A DNA stretch of 64,000 nt from Akkermansiaceae bacterium UBA4589 (GTDB taxonomy: Bacteria > Verrucomicrobiota > Verrucomicrobiia > Verrucomicrobiales > Akkermansiaceae): assembly GCA_002387565.1 (NCBI GenBank), contig DGJT01000018.1, positions 1 to 64,000 of the forward strand, read 5' to 3'. The notes beneath the pieces were generated by a model. It was given only the letters and a program-made list of their open reading frames with translations, did not search any database and was not told the DNA's origin. The position numbers and the translations under genes are program-made. Below are positions 1-8,185 of the stretch, one piece after another (the first letter of the stretch is position 1; every line of letters starts with the position of its first letter).

Positions 1-652
1 TTTCTTCCTCAGCTGCTACTAGGTCAGCTGGGATGTCTTCACGCTTAAGACCAGCTGGGTTGCTAGCTGCTACGTGTAGTGATAAATCTTTGATGAGTGT
101 TTGAACAGCTTCGTTAGAACCTGTTGCTGCATTGTTGTAAGCAAGTTGGATAAGTACACCTACTTTACCACCCATGTGGATGTATGAAGCTACGAGACCT
201 TCGCCTTGCTCTACAGTTAAACGAGCAAAATCACCAAGTTGGAGGTTTTCGCCGAGTTCAATCACTTTGGTTTGGAGGTGCTCTCCGAGTGTTGCTGATG
301 CAAATGGTACTTCGAGAGCTTCCTCTTTGCTTGCTGCGCTTGCGGCTGAAAGAGTGTCGAGGAATTCACCTACGAGACCTTGGAAGTTATCGTTTTTAGC
401 TACGAAATCAGTTTCGCAGTTAATAGCAAGTAAGATGCCTGACTTGCCGTCAGCGCTTACTTGAGCTGCTACTGTTCCTTCGTTGGCGTCACGGTCAGCT
501 TTTTTAGCTGCTTTTGAGATACCTTTTTCACGAAGGAGGGTTACTGCTGCTTCTAAATCGCCATTAGTTTCACCTAGGGCTTTTTTGCAGTCCATCATAC
601 CCGCATTAGTTTTATCGCGGAGTTCTTTTACTAAAGAAGCTGTGATACTCAT
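1..652 (-). CDS. tsf: Elongation factor Ts (3' part beyond window)
   Basis: Guanine-nucleotide exchange factor that recycles EF-Tu-GDP in translation. The first 217 codons are visible; the rest lies outside the window. The N-terminus shows the UBA-like EF-Tu binding module, with VKELRDKTNAGMMDCKKAL near residues 8-26. The core motif CETDFVAKN, which contacts the EF-Tu G domain, follows at about residues 79-87. The start is an ATG four bases after the rpsB stop, so the two genes form the usual rpsB-tsf operon. No Shine-Dalgarno sequence precedes it. Identification is secure. Confidence 0.96.
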   Translation of the reverse strand, partial: MSITASLVKELRDKTNAGMMDCKKALGETNGDLEAAVTLLREKGISKAAKKADRDANEGTVAAQVSADGKSGILLAINCETDFVAKNDNFQGLVGEFLDTLSAASAASKEEALEVPFASATLGEHLQTKVIELGENLQLGDFARLTVEQGEGLVASYIHMGGKVGVLIQLAYNNAATGSNEAVQTLIKDLSLHVAASNPAGLKREDIPADLVAAEEE

Positions 653-656
653 AATA

Positions 657-1319
657 TTAGATATTTTTAGTTAATTCTTCAAGGACAACACGAATCGAAC
701 GGATTGAGTCATCGTTAGCAGGAATTGGGTAAGTGATTTCAGATGGGTTAGCATTAGTATCAACAAGAGCAATAATAGGGATATTGAGCTTTTTAGCTTC
801 GGCTACTGCGATTGATTCTTTTGCTGAGTCAACGATAACAACAGCAGCTGGGTATTTGTCCATGTCACGCATACCTTTAAGGTTACGTACAAGTTTGAGT
901 TGCTCACGGTTAAGTGCTGCAAGCTCTTTTTTAGACATAGCTTTTGAGTCTTCACTTTTACCAAGACCTTCGAGGTAGTCGAGACGAGCTACACTCTGAC
1001 GAATTGTCTTAAGGTTAGTGAGCATACCACCTAACCAACGGTGGTTGACGTAAAATTGGCCTTTTTCTTCGGCGATTTCTTGAACAGCTTTTTGTGCTTG
1101 GTGTTTACAACCTACGAAAAGAATCTTTTTGCCTGATTTAGCAACATCGGCAAGGAGCTTTGAAGCTTCTTCGATTTTTTCAACTGTTTTTTCCAAGTCA
1201 ATGATGTAGATGCCTTCTTTGTCTTTGAGCAAATAAGGCTTCATTTTTGGATTCCATTTGCGAGTTTGGTGACCATAGTGCACACCCGCATCTACCATTT
1301 TTTTGAGTAATTCTGACAT
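657..1319 (-). CDS. rpsB: 30S ribosomal protein S2
   Basis: Small-subunit ribosomal protein S2, which binds late in 30S assembly and helps recruit S1. Family signatures are the N-terminal MLVDAGVHYGHQ-like stretch (here MVDAGVHYGHQTRKWNPKM), VNHRWLGGMLTN at about residue 91, and the PDALVIID-like segment AAVVIVDSAKE. At 220 residues it is somewhat shorter than the 240-260 typical of the family; the C-terminal tail is missing. It is first gene of the rpsB-tsf operon and is preceded by a leader of about 100 bases with possible alternative hairpins. Confidence 0.96.
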   Translation of the reverse strand: MSELLKKMVDAGVHYGHQTRKWNPKMKPYLLKDKEGIYIIDLEKTVEKIEEASKLLADVAKSGKKILFVGCKHQAQKAVQEIAEEKGQFYVNHRWLGGMLTNLKTIRQSVARLDYLEGLGKSEDSKAMSKKELAALNREQLKLVRNLKGMRDMDKYPAAVVIVDSAKESIAVAEAKKLNIPIIALVDTNANPSEITYPIPANDDSIRSIRVVLEELTKNI

Positions 1320-1426
1320 ATTATAGAGTTGATGTCTTAAAACAGAACATCGTTGTTAAAGGCTCGCTCAATCTACCTGGCGCTGACCTTTAGTTGGTTT
1401 AGAGAGAGCTACTTGAGCGCCAAGGG
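1320..1426 (-). promoter_or_regulatory. rpsB 5' leader with two mutually exclusive hairpins
   Basis: On the minus strand the segment GGCGCTCAA (1413-1421) can pair in two ways. Its GGCGCT part complements AGCGCC at 1379-1384, and its overlapping CGCTCAA part complements TTGAGCG at 1365-1371. The two stems share the CGCT bases and so exclude each other. Autoregulatory rpsB leaders are known in several bacterial phyla; assigning this one to that role is inference, and the fold was judged by eye only. Confidence 0.4.
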
Positions 1427-1432
1427 ACTGTT

Positions 1433-1461
1433 TACATAGGGAATCGAGTCTAGTTTGGCAA
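1433..1461 (-). promoter_or_regulatory. Candidate promoter of rpsB-tsf
   Basis: Reading the minus strand, TTGCCA (1456-1461) is followed after 17 bases by TATGTA (1433-1438). The -35 matches the housekeeping consensus at five of six positions and the -10 only partly. Transcription would start near 1426, about 105 bases before the rpsB ATG. No competing better match was seen in this gap. Confidence 0.35.
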
Positions 1462-1517
1462 GCTTAAAACACATGCCTCAAGAAAATTATTTTCAGGAGT
1501 TTTTTGGTTTTAGGCAC

Positions 1518-1562
1518 AAAAAAACCCAGTACCCGGAATTTTAACAAATTCCGAGTGCTGGG
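1518..1562 (-). terminator. Rho-independent terminator of the PII gene
   Basis: On the minus strand an imperfect inverted repeat (CCCAGCACTCGGAATTT paired with AAATTCCGGGTACTGGG) is followed directly by seven T residues. It lies about 23 bases after the PII stop codon and upstream of rpsB, separating the two transcription units. Confidence 0.85.
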
Positions 1563-1584
1563 TGTGAATAGTTAATTTAGTAAA

Positions 1585-1932
1585 TTATTCAGCGTTTACA
1601 GCCTCTTCACCTGACTCTTTCGTTCTGATGCGGATAGCTTCTTCTACAGGGAATACAAATACTTTGCCGTCACCGATTTTGCCAGTAGCTGCGCTTTCAA
1701 CAATAGTGTCTACAACAGTACCTGCAATGTCATCATTAACAACAAGCTCAAGTTTGATTTTTGGTAAGAAGTCAACAGTGTACTCACTACCACGGTAGAT
1801 TTCGGTATGTCCTTTTTGACGACCAAAACCTTTGACCTCTGTGATAGTCATGCCTTGAATGCCGATTTTGGCAAGCGCTTCTTTTACGTCATCAAGCCTA
1901 AAAGGCTTAATAATAGCTTCAATTTTTTTCAT
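1585..1932 (-). CDS. glnK: Nitrogen regulatory protein PII
   Basis: Trimeric PII signal protein that senses 2-oxoglutarate, ATP/ADP and, where a GlnD enzyme exists, uridylylation state. It typically blocks AmtB when nitrogen is sufficient. The 115 residues match family length. The T-loop RGSEYTVDFLPK keeps Tyr51, the uridylylation site; the B-loop TGKIGDGKVFV and the terminal RIRTKESGEEA segment are also present. It is named glnK rather than glnB because the ammonium channel gene is adjacent, but the two genes are divergent instead of forming the usual glnK-amtB operon. Confidence 0.93.
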   Translation of the reverse strand: MKKIEAIIKPFRLDDVKEALAKIGIQGMTITEVKGFGRQKGHTEIYRGSEYTVDFLPKIKLELVVNDDIAGTVVDTIVESAATGKIGDGKVFVFPVEEAIRIRTKESGEEAVNAE

Positions 1933-2228
1933 ATTTTTAATTAGGTTTATTAGGTTAAAAGAGCTCCGTTTTAGTTGCTCGTTTTAGTGCTTGTAAAGAA
2001 AAAGATATTTTTTCATTAAGCCGATGCAATAGTTTTATAATAGATGATTTTATTTAACAAGTATTAAATCTAAGGGAGGATAGGTTTTATTATTTTTAGT
2101 GTTTGTTTTTTTTGATTTTGACTTGTTTTTTAATAGGGCGTCTGTTTTACTTCAGGTACATTTTTAATTTCTGGCATTTCTTCTTCAGAAATATGAGAGA
2201 TTAAAAATTTTATATAATAATATCTATT

Positions 2229-3530
2229 ATGAAAAAATTAAAACTATGGAGCTTAGCTCCTTTATTGTTGGCAGGTGTAGCTGTTGCAGGTGATTTCGAA
2301 ACTTACGAAGCATTTGCAGAATCACCAGAGTTTGCTTTATTTACCGTAAACAACCTTTGGATTCTAATCTCAGCGGCCTTAGTATTTATCATGCACCTTG
2401 GTTTCTCTGCTTTAGAGTCAGGTTTATGTCAGAAGAAGAATACAGTTAATATTCTCTTCAAAAACGTATTCATCATCAGCATGGGTGTTCTTACCTACTA
2501 CTTCACAGGATTCAATACACACTATCCTGGTGACTTTAATGGTTTTGTTGCCATTAACGGTATGGCTGGCTTCGATGCTGCTGATGCTGTAGCAAATACT
2601 ACTAGCGCTTATGCTGATTACACATACTGGGCAGATTTCATCTTCCAAGCTATGTTTGCCGCTACAGCTGCTACTATTGTTTCAGGTGCTGTTGCTGAAC
2701 GTGTTAAGCTTGGTGCTTTCATGATTCACGCTACACTTCTTGTAGCTTTTGCTTATCCTATTGCTGGTTCATGGCACTGGGGTGGTGGTTTCCTTGCTGA
2801 GTTAGGTTTTTATGACTTTGCAGGTTCAACTGTAGTTCACTTATTTGGTGGTGCTGCTGCTCTTGCATTTGTTCTTGTGCTTGGCCCACGTAAGGGTAAA
2901 TACACAGCTCAAGGTATTAAGCCTATCTTAGGTCACAGCATGCCTCTTGCTGCTATTGGTGTATTCCTCCTCTTCTTAGGTTGGTTTGGTTTCAATGGTG
3001 GTTCAGTACTTAGTGCAGATCCAGCTGCTGTTTCTTATGTATTCACAACAACTGCTCTTGCTGCTGTTGCTGGTGCTATGGGTTCAATGCTCCTTTCAAC
3101 TGTTGTGTTGAAGAAGCCTGACCTTTCAATGGCTCTTAACGGTATCCTTGCAGGTCTTGTAGGTATTACTGCTGGTCCTGACGTGATTTCTGTACCAATG
3201 TCTATCGTGGTAGGTTTCATCGCTGGTCTTATCGTAGTGATTGCTATCCTTGCTATCGACAAAGCTAAGATTGATGATCCAGTAGGTGCTATCGCCGTAC
3301 ACGGTGTATGTGGTATCTGGGGTACACTCGCTGTAGCTTTCTTCAGTGATGCTTCTACATTTGGTGTTCAAATCACAGGTGTAGCTGCTGTAGCTATCTT
3401 TGCATTCATCTTCTCTCTTGTAGTAGCTCTTATCCTTAAGGCTATCATGGGTGTTCGTGTTGACGAAGAAGAAGAAGTAGAAGGTCTTGACGTAAACGAG
3501 CATGGTGCTCCAGCTTACGTGTTAGACTAA
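2229..3530 (+). CDS. amtB: Ammonium transporter AmtB
   Basis: Inner-membrane ammonium channel of the Amt/Rh family. A cleavable signal peptide (residues 1-20, ending VAVAG) precedes about eleven membrane segments. Family signatures are LGFSALESGLCQKKN near residue 60, FQAMFAATAATIVSGAVAER, the conserved SWHWGGG stretch, HLFGGAAAL, and the second pore histidine in AIAVHGVCGIWG. At 433 residues it is typical of bacterial Amt proteins. The start has no Shine-Dalgarno sequence. The 296-base gap to the divergent PII gene showed no convincing sigma-54 (TGGC-N8-TTGC) site or NtrC box by eye. Confidence 0.97.
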   Translation: MKKLKLWSLAPLLLAGVAVAGDFETYEAFAESPEFALFTVNNLWILISAALVFIMHLGFSALESGLCQKKNTVNILFKNVFIISMGVLTYYFTGFNTHYPGDFNGFVAINGMAGFDAADAVANTTSAYADYTYWADFIFQAMFAATAATIVSGAVAERVKLGAFMIHATLLVAFAYPIAGSWHWGGGFLAELGFYDFAGSTVVHLFGGAAALAFVLVLGPRKGKYTAQGIKPILGHSMPLAAIGVFLLFLGWFGFNGGSVLSADPAAVSYVFTTTALAAVAGAMGSMLLSTVVLKKPDLSMALNGILAGLVGITAGPDVISVPMSIVVGFIAGLIVVIAILAIDKAKIDDPVGAIAVHGVCGIWGTLAVAFFSDASTFGVQITGVAAVAIFAFIFSLVVALILKAIMGVRVDEEEEVEGLDVNEHGAPAYVLD

Positions 3531-3554
3531 TAGTTAGTTTACTACTAAAATTTA

Positions 3555-3589
3555 AAAGGCTTAGAGTTTATACTCTAAGCCTTTTTTTA
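3555..3589 (+). terminator. Rho-independent terminator of amtB
   Basis: A near-perfect stem (AAAGGCTTAGAGT with ACTCTAAGCCTTT) around a four-base loop is followed by a run of T residues, about 25 bases after the amtB stop. Confidence 0.92.
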
Positions 3590-3653
3590 TGCTTTTATAA
3601 ATCATGACTTTTGTTTAAATATATTCACACTATACGCCAAAAAAATTAAGGCT

Positions 3654-3752
3654 ACCATCAGCTAGTTTGTTCTTAGGCAAGGCGTGACTGCCAACTAGTA
3701 TATACATACTAGTTAAAGGAAAAACGATGGATAAGGGCAAACTAGCGATGGC
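3654..3752. repeat. About 100-base imperfect palindrome in the amtB downstream gap
   Basis: The gap 3590-3917 holds no convincing gene. Outer arms CCATCAGCTAGTTTG (3655-3669) and CAAACTAGCGATGG (3738-3751) are complementary but for one base. The centre ACTAGTATATACATACTAGT (about 3694-3713) is also self-complementary; the stretches between pair poorly. The layout resembles a decayed foldback element or MITE-like unit. A short minus-strand open frame through it has no recognisable family and is probably a by-product of the palindrome. Confidence 0.5.
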
Positions 3753-3768
3753 TCTTCTATTATTTTTA

Positions 3769-3791
3769 CTTAGGCAACTTAGTTGCCTAAG
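3769..3791. repeat. Perfect 10-base inverted repeat
   Basis: CTTAGGCAAC, a three-base loop and GTTGCCTAAG form a perfect stem. T-rich sequence follows on the plus strand (GTTTAATA) and an A/T-rich tract on the other side, so it could be a weak bidirectional terminator. It may also belong to the neighbouring palindromic element. Confidence 0.45.
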
Positions 3792-3917
3792 TTTAATATA
3801 AAGTTTATTGAAATGATTAATTTTCATGTACTGCGTTACTTGAATTGACTTTTAAACCATTTTCTTGAGTCTTTAGCGTTGATTTTTTGGCGTGTAGTGT
3901 GAAATATACTCTCACTT

Positions 3918-4517
3918 ATGCAACACCATGAAGGTTATCACTTATTTGAAGCTCTACCATTAACGCCCGTGGCATTGGTATTGGCCTCAGCTATTATTAT
4001 TAAGCACATCATTTTGTTGATTTATGCTAAACCAAGTTTAGCTATTTTATCTGCGAGTCATCGCCATGAGTTAGCGGGCAAAATACTCTTAGCAATCGCG
4101 ACTGTATTATGGCTGCTACTACTGGCTCCTTTATCTTTTTGTAATTGGATAGAGATTGATTTGTTTGAGTTTAATGGTGCAAAACCCTTTCTGCGTCTGG
4201 CTTTTATCTTTGCGGCTATAGTACTTGCCCTTAAACCTGAGCATTACCTCACAGTGAGAGCAGGTAGCTTTATCGCTGTGTTTGCAGGCTTATTGTTGCT
4301 CAAGGTATGTTTCTTAGAAACATGGGCAGAGTGGAGAGTCCTCATCGTCCTCTATGCTTACGCTATGATTCTAGCAGGTCTTATCCTAGCTTCTTACCCT
4401 TACCTCTACAGAAACGCCATTAGCTGGCTCTCACAAAGGGTGATGATATACAGAGCTTTATTAGCGATTGGGGCTGTTTATGGAGTAGTTATTGGTCTCC
4501 TAGCCATTCTGAGTTAA
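3918..4517 (+). CDS. Unknown integral membrane protein
   Basis: A 199-residue hydrophobic protein with about six predicted membrane segments, for example residues 18-36, 54-72, 89-107, 116-132, 139-157 and 178-198. I recognise no family motif. The start ATG follows an A/T-rich stretch, as in the neighbouring genes, and codon use looks normal. It stands alone between amtB and the convergent alaS, so context gives no hint of function. A CopD-like or generic small permease is possible but not supported by any motif I can see. Confidence 0.75.
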   Translation: MQHHEGYHLFEALPLTPVALVLASAIIIKHIILLIYAKPSLAILSASHRHELAGKILLAIATVLWLLLLAPLSFCNWIEIDLFEFNGAKPFLRLAFIFAAIVLALKPEHYLTVRAGSFIAVFAGLLLLKVCFLETWAEWRVLIVLYAYAMILAGLILASYPYLYRNAISWLSQRVMIYRALLAIGAVYGVVIGLLAILS

Positions 4518-4565
4518 ATCGGGGCTTTTAGTGTTAAAATGTACCCTAAAATATAAAGTGGCGAA

Positions 4566-4603
4566 ATCCCGCAAGTGCGGGATGGTGCTAGAGAAGTAGC
4601 GCC
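4566..4603 (-). terminator. Tandem hairpins after alaS
   Basis: Two adjacent inverted repeats abut the alaS stop: GGTGCTA/TAGCGCC (4584-4603) and the perfect ATCCCGCA..TGCGGGAT palindrome (4566-4583). Only a short T run follows on the minus strand, so this is an atypical terminator candidate that could serve either strand of the convergent gene pair. Confidence 0.45.
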
Positions 4604-7399
4604 CTATTGAGTTAATTCGCTTTGTAGCGCAGAGAATTGTTCCTGAATGAGTTGGAGATTAGCCTCTGTGTTATCAGCACTGCCTCTTAGTTGAGGCCCT
4701 TTGCCTCCACCTCGTGCATTAGTGCCTACACATATTGCATCAAAGATAGGTTTAGCTTGTTCTTGGTCACCAGCCCAGATGCCAATGTGTAGTTTAGCGT
4801 CATCTTGGATAATGAAGCAACGTAAGCCAGAAGTTTTGGCCTTAAGAGCTCCAGTGAGTAATTCTTGTAGTAGTACAGGGCTGCCTGTGCCTATAAACAG
4901 CGCTGGTTCATCAGCTGCTAATTCTTCTAAAATAGCTTGTGCTTGCTGTTGAGCGAGTTTGCTCTGAGCTTTTTTAAGCTGCTTGTCACTTTGGGTGAGG
5001 TAGTTTTTCCAATCAGCTTGATGTTGCTTGAGAGCTTGGAGTTGTCCAGCTAGGTCTAGTCCTGTTAAATTGAGTTTGGGCTCAGCATCTAAGTTTTGCT
5101 CAGCTGCAATAAGCTGCGGTTTGATGGTCTGCCATTTTTCTTGGAGCTCAGTAATAGCAGCGCTTGTAGTATCAATAGAATCTTGTAACCATTGCTGTGC
5201 AGAGCTGCCACAGACGGCTTCAATACGGCGCGTACCTGCAGCTACGGCTTTTTCAGACTTGATGTAGAAGCTCTGGATATCGCCTGTATGAGCTACATGG
5301 CTACCACCGCAGAGTTCCATAGCATAGCCATTGAGTTGTTCTGCTTCGCCACCAATTTGGACGACACGCACGCTGTCTCCATATTTATCACCGAAGAATT
5401 GTTGAATAGCTGAATTGCCTTTGACTTCACTGTACGGTTGTTCAGAAATGTGAATAGGAGAGTTGAGTGAGATAGCTTCTCTCACTTTGGTTTCAAGTTT
5501 GATTAAATCGTCGTCCTTGAGAGCGGCGCTATTAAAATCAAAGCGTAAGCGGTTTTGGTCGACATAAGAGCCTTGTTGGCTAGCGTTGGCATCTACGACT
5601 TCGTGTAGAGCCCAGTGTAAGAGGTGAGTGGCACTGTGATGGGCTTCGATGAGGTGACGTTTATCCTCATCTAAATTGAGAGTGACGGTATCACCAACGC
5701 TTAATGTGGCATCACCTGCAATGACGTGGAATACAGCTTCGTTAACCTTACCAACAGCTAGAACATCATAACTAGCACTGTCTGTGACCAGTGTGCCTGA
5801 GTCACTAACCTGACCACCCATTTCAACGTAGAAAGGTGTCTTGTCTGTGATGACTAAAAGTTGGTCATCCTGTGAGTGGATTTCTAGAACTGTGGCCGAT
5901 ATTGCTGATTTTTGCCCTTCAGTATATTCGGTACTGAACTCACTGCTAATATCAAGGGCTTTGACTACTTGTTTGTTTTGTGCTGATCTCGCGAGCTCTT
6001 TTTGTTGCTTCATGGCGCTTTCAAAACCGGCTTCGTCAAGCGCGATGCCTTGCTCACGACACATGAGAGCTGTCAAATCAAGTGGAAAACCATAGGTGTC
6101 ATAGAGCTCAAATGCCGCTTGCCCAGAAAACTGGTTGTTCTCAACTTGCTTGAGGTATTGCTCAAAGCGCTGCAAGCCACGATCTAGAGTTTGGTTAAAA
6201 CTCTTTTCCTCACGATTGAGGGTGTCAATAATGAGTTGTTGTTTGGTTTTTAATTCTGGGAAGGTATCAGCAAGGGTGTCAATTACAGTGGTAGCGATAG
6301 CACTTAAAATAGGGTCATTGCCTTGAATATTGAGAGTTTTGGCATAGCGGACTGCACGTCTTAAGATGCGTCTTAGTACATAATTACGACCATTATTACC
6401 AGGTTGGATGCCGTCAGCAATGGAGCAACATAGGGTGCGTAAGTGGTCGGCGATGACACGGTAGGCGATGGCGTTGTCTAAATCTCTCTTATCCTCTGCG
6501 CTAGCATTGTCTGCGAGGTGATGTGGGTAGATATCAACATAGGAATGTCCACTCAGCTCGGTAAGCTTGGCAAAAATAGGGCTAAATAAGTCCGTATGAT
6601 AGTTAGAAATTTTAGCGTTGAAATTTTGGAAATGATTCGTGCCTTGGATGATGGAGCAAATACGTTCAAACCCCATGCCGGTATCAACATGGCAGGCAGG
6701 TAGTGCAGAAAAGCTACCATCTTCATTGGCATTATACTGGATGAAAACAAGGTTCCATAATTCGATACATTGGTCACTATCTTGGTTGACGAGCTTGCCT
6801 TGTGTGTCGCCAGCTGGACTTAAATCCATGTGTAACTCAGAGCAGGGTCCGCAAGGACCGGTCTCTCCCATCATCCAAAAGTTATCTTTGACGTCACCAT
6901 TGAGCACGTGAATAGCTGGGTCGAGTCCCGCCTTGGTAAATAGTCTTGCCCAGAAGTCGTAGGCCTCTTGGTCAAATTCGCCGGGGTCGCCAGCTGCTTT
7001 GTCTGGAGAGTAGACGGTGGCGTAGAGGCGCTCTGCTGGGAAGTTCCAGACATCAATCATGAGTTCCCATGCCCATTCAATAGCTTCTTGCTTGAAATAG
7101 TCACCAAATGACCAGTTACCAAGCATTTCAAAGAAAGTGTGGTGATAGGTATCGATGCCTACATCTTCTAAATCGTTATGCTTGCCACCTGCACGAATAC
7201 ATTTTTGTGTATCTGTCGCACGAGCAGGAGAATAAGGCGCTGACTGAGTGCCGAGGAAATAAGGCACAAATTGATTCATGCCAGCATTGGTAAAGAGTAA
7301 ACCAGGAGATTGAGGTAATAACGAAGCGCTCGCCACACGTGTGTGTTGCTTGCTTTCAAAAAATTGGCAAAAACTCTCTCTAATCTCAGCTGATGTCAT
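4604..7399 (-). CDS. alaS: Alanyl-tRNA synthetase
   Basis: Class II synthetase that charges tRNA-Ala and edits Ser/Gly mischarging. The catalytic domain is seen at the N-terminus (SLLPQSPGLLFTNAGMNQF near residues 26-44, then RAGGKHNDLEDVG). The editing domain has the zinc-binding HHSATH (HxxxH) motif near residue 588 and CGGSH near residue 693, where CGGTH is usual. The C-Ala domain includes GTNARGGGKGPQLRGSA. At 931 residues it is longer than the usual 870-880 because of several insertions. It is monocistronic, convergent with the gene at 3918 and divergent from trmD. Confidence 0.96.
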   Translation of the reverse strand: MTSAEIRESFCQFFESKQHTRVASASLLPQSPGLLFTNAGMNQFVPYFLGTQSAPYSPARATDTQKCIRAGGKHNDLEDVGIDTYHHTFFEMLGNWSFGDYFKQEAIEWAWELMIDVWNFPAERLYATVYSPDKAAGDPGEFDQEAYDFWARLFTKAGLDPAIHVLNGDVKDNFWMMGETGPCGPCSELHMDLSPAGDTQGKLVNQDSDQCIELWNLVFIQYNANEDGSFSALPACHVDTGMGFERICSIIQGTNHFQNFNAKISNYHTDLFSPIFAKLTELSGHSYVDIYPHHLADNASAEDKRDLDNAIAYRVIADHLRTLCCSIADGIQPGNNGRNYVLRRILRRAVRYAKTLNIQGNDPILSAIATTVIDTLADTFPELKTKQQLIIDTLNREEKSFNQTLDRGLQRFEQYLKQVENNQFSGQAAFELYDTYGFPLDLTALMCREQGIALDEAGFESAMKQQKELARSAQNKQVVKALDISSEFSTEYTEGQKSAISATVLEIHSQDDQLLVITDKTPFYVEMGGQVSDSGTLVTDSASYDVLAVGKVNEAVFHVIAGDATLSVGDTVTLNLDEDKRHLIEAHHSATHLLHWALHEVVDANASQQGSYVDQNRLRFDFNSAALKDDDLIKLETKVREAISLNSPIHISEQPYSEVKGNSAIQQFFGDKYGDSVRVVQIGGEAEQLNGYAMELCGGSHVAHTGDIQSFYIKSEKAVAAGTRRIEAVCGSSAQQWLQDSIDTTSAAITELQEKWQTIKPQLIAAEQNLDAEPKLNLTGLDLAGQLQALKQHQADWKNYLTQSDKQLKKAQSKLAQQQAQAILEELAADEPALFIGTGSPVLLQELLTGALKAKTSGLRCFIIQDDAKLHIGIWAGDQEQAKPIFDAICVGTNARGGGKGPQLRGSADNTEANLQLIQEQFSALQSELTQ

Positions 7400-7492
7400 G
7401 AGGGGAGTTAAGAGAATTTTTAGCTAAATTAAAAGTAAAAATTCAGCTAAGAGTTGCAGTTTTTAGCTTATCGTATTAATTATAGATGAAAT

Positions 7493-8182
7493 ATGCAGAT
7501 TGATATTATAACTCTTTTCCCGGAAATGATTACAACTCCGTTAGCTCAGAGCATGATTGGTAGAGCCCAAGAAGGAGGGTTAGTAAGCATTAATGTACAT
7601 CAACTCCGCGATTGGGCAGAAGGCAAATGGCAGGTAGTGGACGACACGGTCTATGGAGGAGGTCAGGGTATGTTGCTACAATGTGAGCCATTGTTTAAGG
7701 CGGTCGCTGATCTCAAGTCAAAAAATGAGACGAGTAGTGATAGTTATGTCGTGCTCATGACTCCTCAAGGGCAGGTGTTCAAGCAGCAGCAGGCTGTCGA
7801 GTTAGGCCAGCATGAGCATATCATTATTATCTGCGGTCATTACGAAGGCGTGGATTACAGAGTGATTGAAGAATTAGTGGATTTAGAGCTTTCGATCGGG
7901 GATTATGTGCTGACGAATGGTGCGATTGCCGCGACTGTAGTTGTGGATGCTGTGGTGAGGTTGTTACCTGAAGTTTTAGGTAATGAACAATCAAGTGTAG
8001 AGGAATCATTTAGTAACCCTGATTTACTTGAAGCTCCCGCTTATACTAAGCCTGCTGTATTTAGAGGTTTAGAAGTGCCTCCTATTTTACTTAGTGGAGA
8101 CCATGCTAAAATTAGCGCGTGGCGCAAGGAACAGGCTCTCAAGAGGACGCAAAAAAATCGCCCAGACTTAACTCAAGATTAA
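7493..8182 (+). CDS. trmD: tRNA (guanine-N1-)-methyltransferase TrmD
   Basis: SPOUT enzyme that makes m1G37 in tRNAs reading CNN codons and so prevents +1 frameshifting. Signatures are DIITLFPEM at the N-terminus, DDTVYGGGQGML, the SAM-knot GHYEGVDYRVIEE, and SIGDYVLTNGAIAA with the catalytic-region Asp in VVDAV. The usual GGE of the knot reads NGA here. Length (229) is normal. The customary neighbours rpsP, rimM and rplS are absent; the next gene begins three bases after the stop and may be co-transcribed. Confidence 0.95.
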   Translation: MQIDIITLFPEMITTPLAQSMIGRAQEGGLVSINVHQLRDWAEGKWQVVDDTVYGGGQGMLLQCEPLFKAVADLKSKNETSSDSYVVLMTPQGQVFKQQQAVELGQHEHIIIICGHYEGVDYRVIEELVDLELSIGDYVLTNGAIAATVVVDAVVRLLPEVLGNEQSSVEESFSNPDLLEAPAYTKPAVFRGLEVPPILLSGDHAKISAWRKEQALKRTQKNRPDLTQD

Positions 8183-8185
8183 AGG

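Noticed and set aside
1933..2228. Sigma-54 promoter or NtrC operator between the PII gene and amtB
   Set aside because: TGGC occurs near 2172 but the required TTGC partner at the right spacing is missing. A TATAAT at about 2212-2217 is too close to the ATG to be used with a normal leader.
3126..3503. 125-codon open frame on the minus strand inside amtB
   Set aside because: It lies fully within a clear ammonium transporter gene, has odd repetitive composition and no recognisable family or start context; it is a shadow of the amtB codons.
3630..3827. 65-codon minus-strand open frame downstream of amtB
   Set aside because: It spans the palindromic element and hairpin; its composition is explained by the inverted repeats and no family is recognised.
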